This document shows, piece by piece, positions 9,743-20,762 of a DNA stretch of 64,000 bases (position 1 is its first letter; each line of letters starts with the position of its first letter). The translations under genes and the position numbers were made by a program. The notes beneath the pieces are model-generated. The model did no database searches and had not been told where the DNA came from. It saw only the letters and a program-made list of their open reading frames with translations. The stretch is taken from assembly GCA_014281115.1 (NCBI GenBank), contig JACONQ010000010.1, positions 496,001 to 560,000 on the forward strand, read 5' to 3'. Source of the DNA: Laburnicola sp. R22_1 (Eukaryota > Ascomycota > Dothideomycetes > Pleosporales > Didymosphaeriaceae).

Positions 9743-10093
9743 ATGTCCTCCCCATCCACTTCTCCGCGCGCGAGAGAAAACGCAAAATCGAAGCACCTTC
9801 CACGCGACCATTCGAAGGCAGCGAAGAAGACCGACCGGCGCACCACGAGAGATGCGGACAAAGTCTCTTGGGCCCAGTTTCTGAGTGAGACGGCGGGGGC
9901 GGAGGAGGATCTGGGGGCGACGGCACAGCCAACGGAGAAGGAGAAGGTTACTTGGAAGCGCCTTTTGCATGAGACGGCGGGTGGGGAGGATAATGGGGGT
10001 AAAGTCCAGGCAAGAGATGAGGATGCGAGGAGTGGTGCGGGTGGGGAGTTGGGTGGTACGGATACTGAGAAGCGGGACGAGGGTGGGAAGTGA
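9743..10093 (+). CDS. small hydrophilic protein with two W-x3-L-x-ETAG repeats
   Basis: This is a 116-codon frame opening with CCACCATG, a good start context after a CT-rich leader. I do not recognise the family. The N-terminal 40 residues are basic. Two copies of one motif follow: VSWAQFLSETAGAEEDLG at about residues 41-58 and VTWKRLLHETAGGEDNGG at about 69-86. The remainder is Gly/Asp/Glu/Lys-rich and looks disordered. There is no signal peptide or membrane helix. The duplicated [VT]-[ST]-W-x3-L-x-E-T-A-G element looks like a short linear binding motif. The gene could be a real small protein or an over-called frame; the internal repeat favours the former. Confidence 0.5.
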   Translation: MSSPSTSPRARENAKSKHLPRDHSKAAKKTDRRTTRDADKVSWAQFLSETAGAEEDLGATAQPTEKEKVTWKRLLHETAGGEDNGGKVQARDEDARSGAGGELGGTDTEKRDEGGK

Positions 10094-10774
10094 GCTTTGT
10101 CGTGGCCTGCGCGTCGTGGCTGTTGGTTTAGCGTGGGAAGACGGCGGTGAGCATGGATTTTTTTTGTTTGATTTTGTGCGACAAAAGCTGGTGTCGAGGA
10201 GGGTGTTGGGGGATGGTATACTCCACGTTTTCCTGTCAATGAAAGTGCTTCCGCTGTACCCATCTCAGATTAGACCAGCCTCACATGCATTGTTGCTGTC
10301 AGATGACTGGAGAGTTGCTCATGGCCGCGGAACGTTGAGATACGAACCAGTCGGACAGGAGCAGATTTGCGGCTCAAGTCGAACCGGACATGCTCAAAGT
10401 ATTCCTTCTATTTAGCGCGATGCTTCTCGGTATATCGTCGCGACTGGCAGATGGCCTTCTACTGTGTATGCATCTGAGAAAATTAGTGACGGGACTATAA
10501 CGCAATGCGAGAGAGGAGTGTGCGCCTGGCACTCGAAGCCTTGCAGTCGTCATATGAGAAACAAAATAACCCTGTACGGAGAAATCATAGCACGGGCGCA
10601 ATGAGTACAGCTACAGGACAGAAGTTCGAGTACAGTTGGCTTTCTATTTCTTATCTTGAGGTAGCAAATTAGACTTAGACTGTTGCGTATATGTACGTGA
10701 AATAGGAACCTGGTCCGATGCATTCTCCATGGAGACGGCACGCCGAGGGTGAGCCCCACCAGCTCAACGATCAT
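10094..10774. other. intergenic left of the transposon
   Basis: I see no gene. This DNA continues as the sequence at 12904 onward once the transposon and one TA copy are removed, so it is the original promoter-side flank of the phosphatase gene. Confidence 0.4.
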
Positions 10775-10776
10775 TA

Positions 10777-10825
10777 CCATGGGTGCGGGGTCAATGCGCG
10801 CCGAGCCTCAATGCGCGCTCAACAC
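10777..10825 (+). repeat. left terminal inverted repeat
   Basis: The 49-bp end starts CCATGGGTGCGGGG. It contains two direct copies of TCAATGCGCGC (10791-10801 and 10808-10818) spaced 17 bp apart, a likely transposase binding pair. Confidence 0.9.
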
Positions 10826-10928
10826 CAAACCAGCTCAGCTAAACTTGAAGCTGCAGAGCTCCCTACAATTGCTATTATTATAAGAATTTCTGGTGATGAG
10901 GTCTATGAATCTTAATAATTAATTATAG

Positions 10929-12812
10929 CTATAAAAATCTACTCGGAGTTCTAATATTCCGGCCCTGGCGCGACTGAGGCTGTAGAGGCTGTGATGCAGC
11001 ACCTGAGGCCTCAGCAGCATCTATAGCCTTATTAATAAGCTTTTTTTCCCTTATGCCCTGCTTAGGTAGCCTTAATGCCTTTTTGCTACCTTTCTTAGCT
11101 ATTTTTATACGATTCTTGTAGTGTTGCTGAGCCCTGCGAGCCTGCTGCTTCTGGGCTCGCTTAGCTGCCTGATCCGCCTTTGCCTTCGCTCGAGCTGCCT
11201 GAGCCTTAGCCCTCGCAACGCGCTTCTCTTGGAGTAGTCTAGCCTTTAGCTGCTGGCTAGCCCTCTGAGCCTCAGCTGCCTTAGTTTTTTGGAGTACTAG
11301 CTGCTCTGCCTTGGCCTCTTTTTGCTGTAGACGATCACGTGCCTTCTGCACCTTCCTTGGGGACCAGAAAACAGCACCCCCTGAGTACTTAGTAGGCTGG
11401 TTATCCAGCAAAGGCTTGCCACGCTTCCTACGCCTCTTCTTATTGCCTAGTGCTGCTCTTAGTCCCTTATTTTCATGCTGTAGTAGCTGTTTTTGTACGG
11501 CAATTGAGTGCACTGTTTGGCTTAGCTTCTTTGCCTTATTACTATTCCCTATATCTACTGTAGCCTTTAGGAGCTGGTCGATTTTCCTCTAGTCAGACGC
11601 GCTGAGTACTGAGGTTGAGCTTTCTCTTAATTCCCGCTTGGGTAGGCTGGTCTTAGTGAATCTCTTGAGTATAACCTCTGGGTTGAGTGGTGATATGCCA
11701 GTAGCCTCAAAGGCCTTAATAATCAATGGCTTCCTGAACGAGCTACCCTAAGCCCTCTAGAATAGGCTAAAGAAGTCTCTTTTTGCGATTGATAATAGTC
11801 CCTGGCACCTATGTAGGAAGGCTAAGAGCTTAGCTAAGTAGGCAGTGGAGAGAGACTTAAACATAACAACGTTGAGTGGCTGTAGCGTATGCGTTGAATG
11901 AGGCGGAAATATAGCTAGGAGTATCCTATTCTGGTCACAGTAATTGATAAAATCCATAGTAAGGTGGGATCCATGGCCGTTAAGGATAAGTAGTTGGTAG
12001 GAGCGTCTAGCTTTCTCCTTAGTACAGCGATCGAACACCTGCTTAAGCCACGCGAGGCCTATCTCGTTATTTGTCCAGCCAGAAGGCGATAAGGTGATAA
12101 AGGCTGAGTGTTCCTGAGGGTTGATTTCTTCAACCCAGCTTGATTGTAGGCTACCTGAGGCAGCCTGATAGATGAGGGCTGGATCTAGAGCCGATCCGTC
12201 GGCGCATATGCAGGCTAGGAGCGAAATCCACTCACGGCTACCATCCTGAATAGCCTGCCTCACCTCCTTGCTCTCGTACAGCTGCCTACTAAAGATCCGC
12301 TTTGAGCGAGTAGTAATGCCTAGTAGGATGCCTTTTTCGTCCATATTGTACGTGTGCTGAGGCTCGATATCGTATTGGCTAATTTTCTGCTGTAGTAGGT
12401 TGAAATATAGGCTGTACTTTGTCTCTAAGTCGGCTTTGTGGCGATTGCTGTCTATTCCAGCTGTCCATCTTGAAACTAGATCAATGCTGTGTCGCTTGAC
12501 GAACTGATCAACCTAGTACATGCTAACGCTTGTTTTGGCTATATAGGCTGCAAAGTTCTGGATCATTTGCCGTGTAGGTGGTAGGCCTTGCTAAGTGAGT
12601 TTTTTGATATAGCGTATAAGCTCCTGCTCCTGTTGAGGGCGAAGTTTTCGTTGGTTGATTCCCTTAGCTGTACGCGACTGCGTTACAGCCTGGTGTCTCT
12701 GGGTGAGCGTAGAGCGTACAACGCTATGCTCCTTCGCGATTTTTGTATAGTTGATAGAGTCTCCAGGTTCTTGCGATTGTATCGCTTCAAGCGCAGCCTC
12801 AATTGACCCCAT
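10929..12812 (-). pseudogene. transposase (HTH_psq / CENP-B / DDE_1 type), RIP-broken
   Basis: One continuous frame of 628 codons runs from ATG at 12812 to TAG at 10929 with five internal TAG codons, at 12591-12593, 12513-12515, 11757-11759, 11748-11750 and 11589-11591. The N-terminus (MGSIEAALEAIQ) has the psq helix-turn-helix. Next comes a Tc5/CENP-B-like region (GLPPTRQMIQNFAAYIA), then the DDE_1 nuclease. The first catalytic Asp is kept in NMDEKG. The second reads LILNGHGSH and the third QPLNV, where Asp is expected, so both are Asp-to-Asn. A Lys/Ala/Gln-rich coiled coil closes the protein. Most stops sit where family members have Trp or Gln, consistent with TGG-to-TAG and CAG-to-TAG. The protein cannot be active. 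Confidence 0.88.
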
Positions 12813-12852
12813 ATTGGTAGCGATAGGTGGTGTTGAAGCTTGAGGTGTTTTC

Positions 12853-12901
12853 GTGTTGAGCGCGCATTGAGGCTCGGCGCGCATTGACCCCGCACCCATG
12901 G
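12853..12901 (-). repeat. right terminal inverted repeat
   Basis: This is a 49/49 reverse-complement match to the left end, with the same internal 11-bp duplication. Confidence 0.9.
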
Positions 12902-13048
12902 TAGTCGCTCAGCGCTGCACCGGCACCTTGAACCTGGAAGGCCTCCCCACGTGTCTCGCATCTCTCCGACCATTCATTCACTTTATCATTCGCACCCGGT
13001 CGTAGTCTAACGGCATCTCCCCCCTTGGGTAGTTTTCCTGCTTCTTGC

Positions 13049-13056
13049 TATATAAG
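13049..13056 (+). promoter_or_regulatory. TATA-box-like element
   Basis: TATATAAG stands only 3 nt before the first in-frame ATG (13059) of the phosphatase. If it acts as a TATA box, transcription would start downstream of that ATG, so translation would begin at 13128 or 13143. Confidence 0.5.
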
Positions 13057-13058
13057 CT

Positions 13059-14619
13059 ATGCAGAATGTGCGCCTTGCGCTCGCCTCCACGTTCATTATA
13101 ACTTGCACAACCTTCACGCTCTTTCAAATGTTTGATTGGGACATGCTATCTCTAAGGACCCTCGCCGCACTCCCCTTCGCTGCTGCGCAGAACAGCACGT
13201 TGGATCTATCATGGCATTCCCCCAACAAGACGTGGATTAACGATTTGACGCAGGTGATAAATAGCACTGGGACACATGGGTTTCACTTCAATGGCTCGCT
13301 GCTGCCGCCTGGAACGCCTTATAGCACCTACAACTGGTGCAATATGCCGCACGTGAGGCGCGAAGAGTATCCCCTACCCAGCGAGGAATACACTCTGCAA
13401 TATGTTGAAGTGTAAGTGCATCGGTGAGCGCAATCCGCCAATGCACCGCTTATTTTCGCATCACAGCATCCATCGCCATCACAAGCGCACTCCTTACGCC
13501 TCCAACACTTTCCCAAAAGAATCGTACCGCTGGGACTGCACAGACGAAGGCCTCTTCTACTACGGCCAACCCCTGAACCCCACGGGCAACGCATCCACAA
13601 GCACATACTGGAGCGTCTTCACTTCGCCCACGAACCCCTTCGCCCCCGCCGGCTTCAACGGAACCTGCCACTTCCCCCAAATCACCCGCGGCGGCCTCGA
13701 CGACTCCTGGCAACACGGCAAAGACCTCTTCGACGTCTACCACGACCTCCTGCACTTCCTCCCCTCCCCCCCAACCACAAAAGTAACCTACCGCGTTACT
13801 AATAATGTAATAACCAGCCAAGTAGCCGGCATGCTCCTCAACGCCATGGCCGCGCCCTCCCCCTTCCCTCTGCACATCCAACCCCCCTCCATTGACTCCC
13901 TCGAACCCGCCTACCCCTGCCCCGCAGCCTCCGCCCTCTACACCGCCTACAGCGTAGGCAGCACCGCTCCCCCCTGGACCGCCCACCTCACCGCCGCGCA
14001 ACCCCTCTACGCAGCGCTAGACGCCATCTCCGGCATCCCGCCCGACGCGAAAGACTGGCACAAGTCGTTCGACCACTACTTTGACAACCTCTCCGCGCGC
14101 CAATGCCACGCCCGTCCGCTTCCCTGCAGCCTCACTTCGGCTTCTGACTGCATCTCGCAAGAACAAGCAGACACCGTGTACAGACTGGGCCAATACGAGT
14201 ACTCGTTCATCTACCGCGATGCGCCGCAGTCGCTCGCCGCCGCCGCCGCCGCGTACGGCGTGTGGGCCGCCGAGCTGGCGCAGAATATCCGCGACTTTGT
14301 CGCCGGCGCGTCCGACGTCGTGTATCGGCATAATGTTGCGCATGATGGGAGTGTGGCTAAGCTTTTGGCGGTTTTGCAGGTCGACGTCATGGCGTGGGTG
14401 GGCATGGGGGCTGAGGTGGTGTTTGAGGTTTATGGGAAGAGGGGTGCGGAAAGGGGTGGGAAGCGGTATATTCGTATCTTGTGGGGTGGGCAGGTGTTAA
14501 GGAGTTCGAGTCCGACGTTGAGGAGGGTGGATATGTTGGATTTGGATGTTTTTTTGGGGTATGTGGATGGGTTGATGGGGAGGGGGGCGAGCAAAGTGGT
14601 GGATTTTTGTAGATCGTAG
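13059..14619 (+). CDS. secreted histidine acid phosphatase family protein
   Basis: There are two exons, 13059-13411 and 13467-14619, with a 55-nt intron (GTAAGT...CACAG). The product is up to 501 residues. The branch-2 histidine phosphatase signature RHHKRTPY (residues 121-128) supplies the nucleophile His122 and the phosphate-binding arginines. The proton-donor motif HD is at residues 410-411 (NVAHDGS). Several N-x-S/T sites and paired cysteines fit a secreted enzyme. The first ATG gives a long hydrophobic leader. The third in-frame ATG (13143) gives a tidy short signal peptide, MLSLRTLAALPFAAAQ, and fits better with the TATA box at 13049. The codons are strongly C-ending from 13500 to 14250. 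The function is phosphomonoester hydrolysis outside the cell; phytase or more specific activity cannot be told. The gene is convergent with the P450. Confidence 0.85.
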
Positions 14620-14831
14620 GTAGCGTGTCTTTGAATATCTTAGGTGCGTGCAGATGGAGAGCTTGCCACAAGCCCCATCAAGCAAACAGGATCGAGCGCA
14701 AGTTGTCCGTCCGTGTAGTCTGCTTTCGCACCCATCTCATTCGCGCCCTTCAATAAATCCTCTTGCGAACCCCTTCGAAATTCGTCACTACTATCTACGT
14801 CTCCAACCGAACAACAGACCTCAAAGCGGAT

Positions 14832-16790
14832 TCATCGGCCCCCGCCGGCATTCCTCCTCCGAATCCTCGCCGGCATCCCCTCCGCCGGCTTCGCCGCCGC
14901 CATCAGCACCGGATACATCCTCTCCCCATAGCACTCCTGCGGTCCGCCCTTACTAGCAGCATAACTCGCCCAAATACTCCCATCATCCTTCAACTTATCC
15001 AGCTCATCAAATGCAGCCGTAATATCGAATTCCCGCACCGTAAGCGCAAGCACGATTTTCATTTCCACGAGCGCAAGTTCCTGCCCGATGCAGTTTCGCG
15101 GACCTTTCTCGAAGGGCCGGTACGCGTTGGGGGGAATGGATTCGCTGGCGGGAGGGAGGAAGCGCTCGGGTTTGAAGGCGTTCGCGTCGGGGCCCCAGAC
15201 GAGGCGGGAGCGGTGGAGGGTGGCGGAGATTACCCAGACGATCTGGGGTGATTGTTAGGGAAGGGGAGTTTATGTGAATGGGAGCGATGGAAAGCAGCTT
15301 ACACAGCCATCGGTTGGCAGCATGGTGCCCGTGACTGGATCTTTGATGAAGTAGTCCTTTCGACCTGTCCGGACAGTTGAGGCTGGGGGCCAGAGACGCA
15401 GAGTTTCCTTGATGACTGCGAGGGTGTAATCGCATTTGTTCATCACGTAGGGATCTTGTCTGATCTTCTCCGCGGCATTCACGCCAGTGCCGAATATATC
15501 GTCCATCTCCTGGCGGACTTTGGCGAGCGCCTCGGGATGCTTGCTCAGCATGTGGTAGATGTAACAGACGGTCGAAGCGGTCGTATCGTGGCCTGCAAAG
15601 ACCATAATCAACATGTTGTCAATGACTAGCTTCCGGAATGCTGGGTCCATGGTGACGTTCTGGGAATCGATATCTTGGCCGTTCTCTTTGAAGTACGTCT
15701 CTAACGCTAGGTCAATGCTGGTCTTGTTCCTCTTTTTGAAAGCTCCGGAGCGTTCACGGCTCTTGAAGCGTTCATCGATGATATCTCCAATGTACCGATC
15801 CATCTGCCTTTTGTAGTATTTGAAGGCCAGTGGGCGGATTGGGTGCTTCTGATGAAACGGGTTGAGAGACTGGGTGTCAGGCAGCCAGCTTTGTATATTC
15901 CTCATTGCTGCGACGAACTTGTTCTGGGTCGTGAATGACTTGAAATCGTGGTCAAGAACAACTTTACCGATGACATCAATTGTCAGTTTGGTGGCCTGTA
16001 TGGGTCAGTCTTTTACGTAGCTAGTTATGGTGCCTACAGTCGCGGAGCTTCGAGTACCGTACCTCTTCCTCAACACGGAAAATCTCATTCCGCGCAGCAT
16101 GACGATCAAGAGCCGTCACATACTTTTCAACAACGGCGAGGATTGTGGGGACTTGCTCCATGATGTGTTGGACCGAGAAGCCCGGGTTGAAGGCACTTCG
16201 CTGTTTCTTCCAATTTAAGCCTTCAGATACCAACATGTTCTCCTGACCAGCTAATGGCGCAAGGAGATTATCGTACTCCTAGGTCGCGGTGTACAATAAG
16301 CATGTGTAGTGAATGCTTTGCTTGTCCCGTGGGTACTCACGGGTATTTTGTACATGGTAGGATCTGATGATACCTGATGGCCCGTTTCCCTACGTGTTAC
16401 TTAGCGTATGGACGGTATCTACGGGGAGTGTGAACATACGGATCGGCGATTATCATCACTGGTGTCTGGATCGGATGTGTGTCCATGTAAAAGATAGGAC
16501 CCAGATCATATGCCTCTTGCAAATGGATGGGGAAAGCGTGAGGATGGACGCGGTGAGGAAGTTTCGTAGTAACCTTTCCTATAGATACCAAATGGCCCCA
16601 TATTGGATGATGGGATGGTCCCGGCTGGGTGGCGCGTTCAGTCGTGGGTCACAGTCGCGACAGAAGATGCACTCACCAGTTTGCTGAAGCGTCTCCGATG
16701 CTGGGCAAGGGAGGCGATAGACTTTGCAAGCCAGACAAATACAAGCACTATTACGGCTGTGGCCGTGGGGTGGTGATTAAAAAAACTCAT
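14832..16790 (-). CDS. cytochrome P450 monooxygenase
   Basis: There are six exons: 16790-16677, 16624-16440, 16389-16341, 16278-16063, 15995-15303 and 15242-14832. All junctions are GT-AG, introns are 50-67 nt, and the frame is continuous, giving 555 residues. An N-terminal membrane anchor ([18 protein letters not shown]) and a proline-rich hinge starting PGPSHHP place it on the ER. The I-helix oxygen-binding motif is AGHDTT (322-327). The K-helix ExxR is ETLR (385-388), followed by the PERF region. The heme loop is [10 protein letters not shown] with the cysteine ligand at 470. The sequence resembles the fungal CYP4-clan-like, long-chain or polyketide-modifying P450s, but I cannot assign a family number or substrate. 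No other biosynthetic gene is adjacent except the phosphatase, so no cluster is implied. Confidence 0.9.
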
Positions 16791-17779
16791 TTTCACGGTG
16801 GAAGGATCTGGTAGCTCCTGCCTGCTGCTGAAGCGGAAGGAGCGATGCGTAGTACAACGAGGAAGCGACGATGCGGGAGGGGAGTTGTTGTACTGTGCCA
16901 CATGTCACAGCGATCAATTGATGGTGAAGAGGGCTGTTCTCGGGCTGGTACATGGATGCGCAGAGAGTCGGCTCCGAGGCTGATGATTAGGTTTTCGTCC
17001 CAAGAAGCAGGGCATCGCCAAGACTTGGTGACGTCTGAATTTGAATTTGAATGGTAGGAAGGAGCGTCTGGCAGCGCCTGCCGCTGAAGGTTTGAGGCGG
17101 GGTTTAGGGTAGGTAGGTGAATGTATGCATGATTGATTACCAGTTAGTGTGTGCGAGCAAGCAGTACGTAGGCCTCATTCTAATTTTACAGTCCATTTCA
17201 TATTCGGAGCCAATGGGAATAATCCTCGCCGATGATAGGTTCCCCGCCCGATCAGCAGGCTGAAACACCAGCGACCATTCGTTTTCCTGCCGGTTGTACA
17301 AACCTGGAATTGATTGCGTTTCAACTTGCCGGCAAGCCGTGCCATCCCCGCATGTACTGCGACCCAGTCGTCGAAGACCCGACGCAGCGACGCCCCTGAC
17401 TTTTCGTTTCCTCCAGCCTCTGGCTTGCACCACGAACGCTCACCACCGATCAGCTGCGCTGCCTCTTCCTTCTTGAACCAACGCGCCGGAGCCTTCGCCG
17501 AGTCAGCTCCATTGCCCCGGAGACCCCCATCCCTGGCCTGGCCCGATCGCTGTCGCGGCGGAGCCTTCGCTGTCCTGTCCCTGCAGTGGCACGTTTGCCC
17601 GCCCCGAAGTGGCTGCTTGCGCCGTTAATTTCCAGCCCAACAGCTCCGACCTCCCTCCAATCTCTCGCACACCCGCCGCCCTCGTCCGTCGGCCCTGTTG
17701 GTGAATGCACCCCCATTCCCGTCTCCTGACGCGCGCGTAACCCGCCCTCTAATAGTGTGACGCTGCCCGCCCACCCACC
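16791..17779. promoter_or_regulatory. divergent promoter region, P450 / septin
   Basis: This 989-bp region separates two divergent start codons. The 300 bp before 17780 are CT/CC-rich, as in a housekeeping fungal leader. I see no ORF with features of a gene. Confidence 0.4.
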
Positions 17780-19642
17780 ATGGCCAGTACCACACCAGCA
17801 CCGACCAAGTCACCGCATCCCGCCACGCGTGACGGCTCTCCCGAGAACACCGCCCTGCCCAAAGTCAGTGACGCGCAAAACGCACCGCGCCGTTCGAGCT
17901 TCAATTTCCTGCGACGCAAGAGCTCCGGCGAAACCCGCAGTGGGAACCGCAGCGTGTCCGGCAGCAAGATGAGCAAGAAACAAAGGGCCCTTGCCCAGGA
18001 GGAGGCCCTGCGCAGACAGCGGGAGGCCGCCATGTTGCCCAAACAGCCTCCGCGCCTCCCTAACCACGCGCCTCTACCCCAGATCGACCACTTTGGCGGC
18101 GAAGACGCACGTCCCGACTCGATTGCCATTGTCTCCAACCGCGTCGGCACCTACAGCCAGAACGCCAGCCAGAACTTCAGCAGGCCGTCCATGGACCAGA
18201 GGATGCCGCCCAACGCCAACATGCACGCCCACGTCCCGCCCATGCCCGGCTCCTCACCGTCGTACATCGACTACGATCCCTACCCGCGCACCGAGAGCAT
18301 GACGCACCGCGGCCGCTACAGCTACGCAAGCAGCGCCGTCAGCACCATCGGCGTCAACAGCCCCCGCCGCGTGAGGAGGAGAAAGGACCCGACGCCCTTC
18401 AAGTAAGCTCCCCCCACACTTGATTACCGCGACCGAACCTGACCCTGAACTAGCATCCTCGTCATCGGCGGCAAGAGCTCCGGCAAGTCTTCGTTTATCG
18501 AGTTTCTCTGCACCGCGCTCGCTTTGCCAGCCAAGAAGCGACCTCAGACTCCGACCCCGCCTGCCTCGGCCGTCGCGCCCGACTCGCCCTTCACGTCGCA
18601 GTACCTCGAAACAGAAGTGGATAACGAGCGTGTGGGTGTTACATTATGGGACTCGCAGGGTTTGGAAAAGAGCATCGTCGACTTCCAGCTACCGGCGATT
18701 ACTGCCTTTCTGGAGTCCAAGTTTGAGGATACATTCGCCGAGGAGCAGAAGGTCGTGCGCGCTCCGGGCGTCCGCGACACCCACATCCACTGTGTTTTCC
18801 TGATTCTGGACCCTGCTCGACTAGACGCTAATATCGCCGAGTCAAAGAAGGCTAGCAGGACAGGTGCTCAAGTTGTCGGCGGCCTAAACGAAGAACTGGA
18901 TCTCAACGTGCTTCGCGAGCTGCAAGGGCGAACAACGGTCATCCCGGTAATCAGCAAAGCCGATACGATAACTTGCGCGCACATGCGCCATTTGAAGAAA
19001 TTGGTGTGGGACACACTCAAGCGCTCGAAACTGGACCCGCTTGGAGCGCTTCATCTCGATGATTCTGATGACGAAGAATTCGATGAGCGGGATGAAGATG
19101 CCTACGTCCACTCTGGCGACGAGGGTCAGTCTAAGGTGCTCAACAAAATCATGGACCAATCCGACTCTGGAGACGGCTCGGACGCGTCGTCGCACCGCTC
19201 TGGTTCACAATCGCCTCCCACTTCGCCGCCGAGCGCGAAGAAGAATCACGTTAGGAAAGCTTCTATCATGTCTGCATCCATCGATAAGGAGGATCCCGAA
19301 GGCCCGTTCCTGCCTCTGAGCATCATCTCACCGGACCCATACGAGCCCGACGTTATTGGTCGCAAGTTCCCTTGGGGGTTTGCCGATCCTTATAACGCAG
19401 AGCATTGTGACTTTGTCAAATTGAGGGAAAGTGTCTTTAGCGAATGGCGCGCGGAGCTCCGCGAGGCCAGTCGAGAGCAGTGGTATGAAGGCTGGAGAAC
19501 GCAGCGATTGCAAAAGATTCCTGGAGCGCGGAGGATTACCACGTCGGGCGGAATGGCAAGCAAGCAACTATCAGTACCAGCGCAAAATGGTCGCGCAGTT
19601 AGTGCTGGCCGCGACTATCGCCAAAGAGGCACACCCTTCTAG
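17780..19642 (+). CDS. septin-type GTPase (AspE-like)
   Basis: There are two exons, 17780-18402 and 18454-19642, with a 51-nt intron (GTAAGC...ACTAG), giving 603 residues. The start context is CCACCATGG. Residues 1-200 are basic, Ser/Pro-rich and disordered. The septin G domain begins right after the intron: P-loop GGKSSGKSS (about 213-221), switch II WDSQGLEK, and G4 motif ISKADT. An acidic, low-complexity insert (DDSDDEEFDERDED) interrupts the domain. The C-terminal septin block has FPWGFADPYNAEHCDFVKLR. There is no long C-terminal coiled coil, which together with the long N-terminus fits the filamentous-fungal AspE group (group 5) rather than the Cdc3/10/11/12 types. The product probably acts with septin filaments at the cortex and septa. 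The group assignment is inference. Confidence 0.8.
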
Positions 19643-20580
19643 CCATGCCGACACTAATGGCTCTCGAGAACGCCTGCATAGCACTATGATGGACGATCCG
19701 AGCATTCTCCTCTTCCGACCAACCACGGCTACCGCGTCCCTGCCCTTCTTGTATCCCCTTCTTACTTGTCCCCGAATACCTCATACCCCTACCCACAAAT
19801 CTCTTCTCGTCTATCATGGTCAGAACTAGCGACCTACAAAACCCCCCTTTTCCTTGCATTATACAACCCTTTTTCTTTGTATCAGAGTATGCGCATACCC
19901 CCCCATTTTCTGCTTCGAGTTCATGCCTTGCGACGGACGGATAGGCCTACATTTTCTACGCTGAGCGTGATTGATTGATTGCTTGGCTCTGTTAGAGCGA
20001 CGCCCCCCTCCGACCTCCGTTACCTAGACTAATACTACTACGTTTGGTCGGGTTAGTGAGGGTGGAGGGCCAACGAAACTGGGTGAATGGGATCTTTTAT
20101 CTTACTTCTGGAGTCTGTGCATTACATGTCGGGAATACGATATTGCAGATATACCTTTTTGCTTTGTTGTTGTGGTTCTGTTTTGTCATGTTGTTTTTGT
20201 TTGTTCTAGCCAGTTAGCCCTGTTTTTTCTTCGCAAATGTGATGTGTTTCACGCAGGTGTTTGGTGACGTGGGGTGCTTGGTTGATGCTTGAGATTTGAG
20301 ATTTGGGACTTGAGAATGAATAGTTGAGAACGGTGTTATTGCTACTGTTTAAACTACTTCCTACTTGCCTACTCCTCCCCACCTCCCACCTACCTACCAG
20401 AACCCCCAATCCCCTGGAACCCACCACCTAGACAACTATTGCGATACCCAAGGTGCCGCAGCGCCCATGCTAACAACATTGCCAGCGACACTCCCAGCCG
20501 CATGAAAAACGAAAACACACCACATCCTCTAGTCCTAACTAACCCAAAGACTTTGGACACGCCCTAGCTGTCGAATCTTA

Positions 20581-20600
20581 GTGGTGGTGGTGGTGGTGGT
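20581..20600 (+). repeat. (GTG)n microsatellite
   Basis: This is an uninterrupted run of GTG triplets, 20 bp long, in the gene-free stretch. Confidence 0.9.
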
Positions 20601-20678
20601 ACTATAAAGTCCTGACTTACACTCTGTACCTAGGTCTGTAAAAGGCTTATTAGTGCTAAGTGCCGTAGCCTACCTAGG

Positions 20679-20762
20679 TATATATATATATGCATGTATG
20701 TATATATATATAAACCGATACGTATAGTATGGTATGGTATAGTATGTATGCATGAATGTATA
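20679..20762. repeat. TA / TATG microsatellite tract
   Basis: Two (TA)n runs are separated by GCATGTATG and followed by GTATG/GGTAT-type units. The tract is alternating purine-pyrimidine and probably unstable. Confidence 0.85.

Larger units (their letters stand above)
10777..12901 (-). mobile_element. pogo/Fot1-type Tc1-mariner DNA transposon, inactivated
   Basis: This 2,125-bp element is bounded by perfect 49-bp inverted ends (10777-10825 and 12853-12901). It is flanked by a duplicated TA (10775-10776 and 12902-12903), the target site of the Tc1/mariner superfamily. The transposase gene is on the minus strand and carries five in-frame TAG codons but no frameshift. Intact ends with a point-mutated body suggest a fairly recent insertion hit by RIP-like C-to-T change. 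It lies about 155 bp upstream of the acid-phosphatase start codon. Confidence 0.9.

Noticed and set aside
9215..10263. Long minus-strand frames over the small repeat-protein gene
   Set aside because: They exist because the opposite strand is GC-rich; no start context, splice logic or domain supports them.
13450..14001. Gly/Val-rich minus-strand frame
   Set aside because: It is the antisense shadow of the acid phosphatase exon, which has strong C-ending codon use.
14832..16790. Secondary-metabolite cluster around the P450
   Set aside because: No polyketide synthase, peptide synthetase, terpene synthase or dedicated regulator lies nearby; the neighbours are a phosphatase and a septin.
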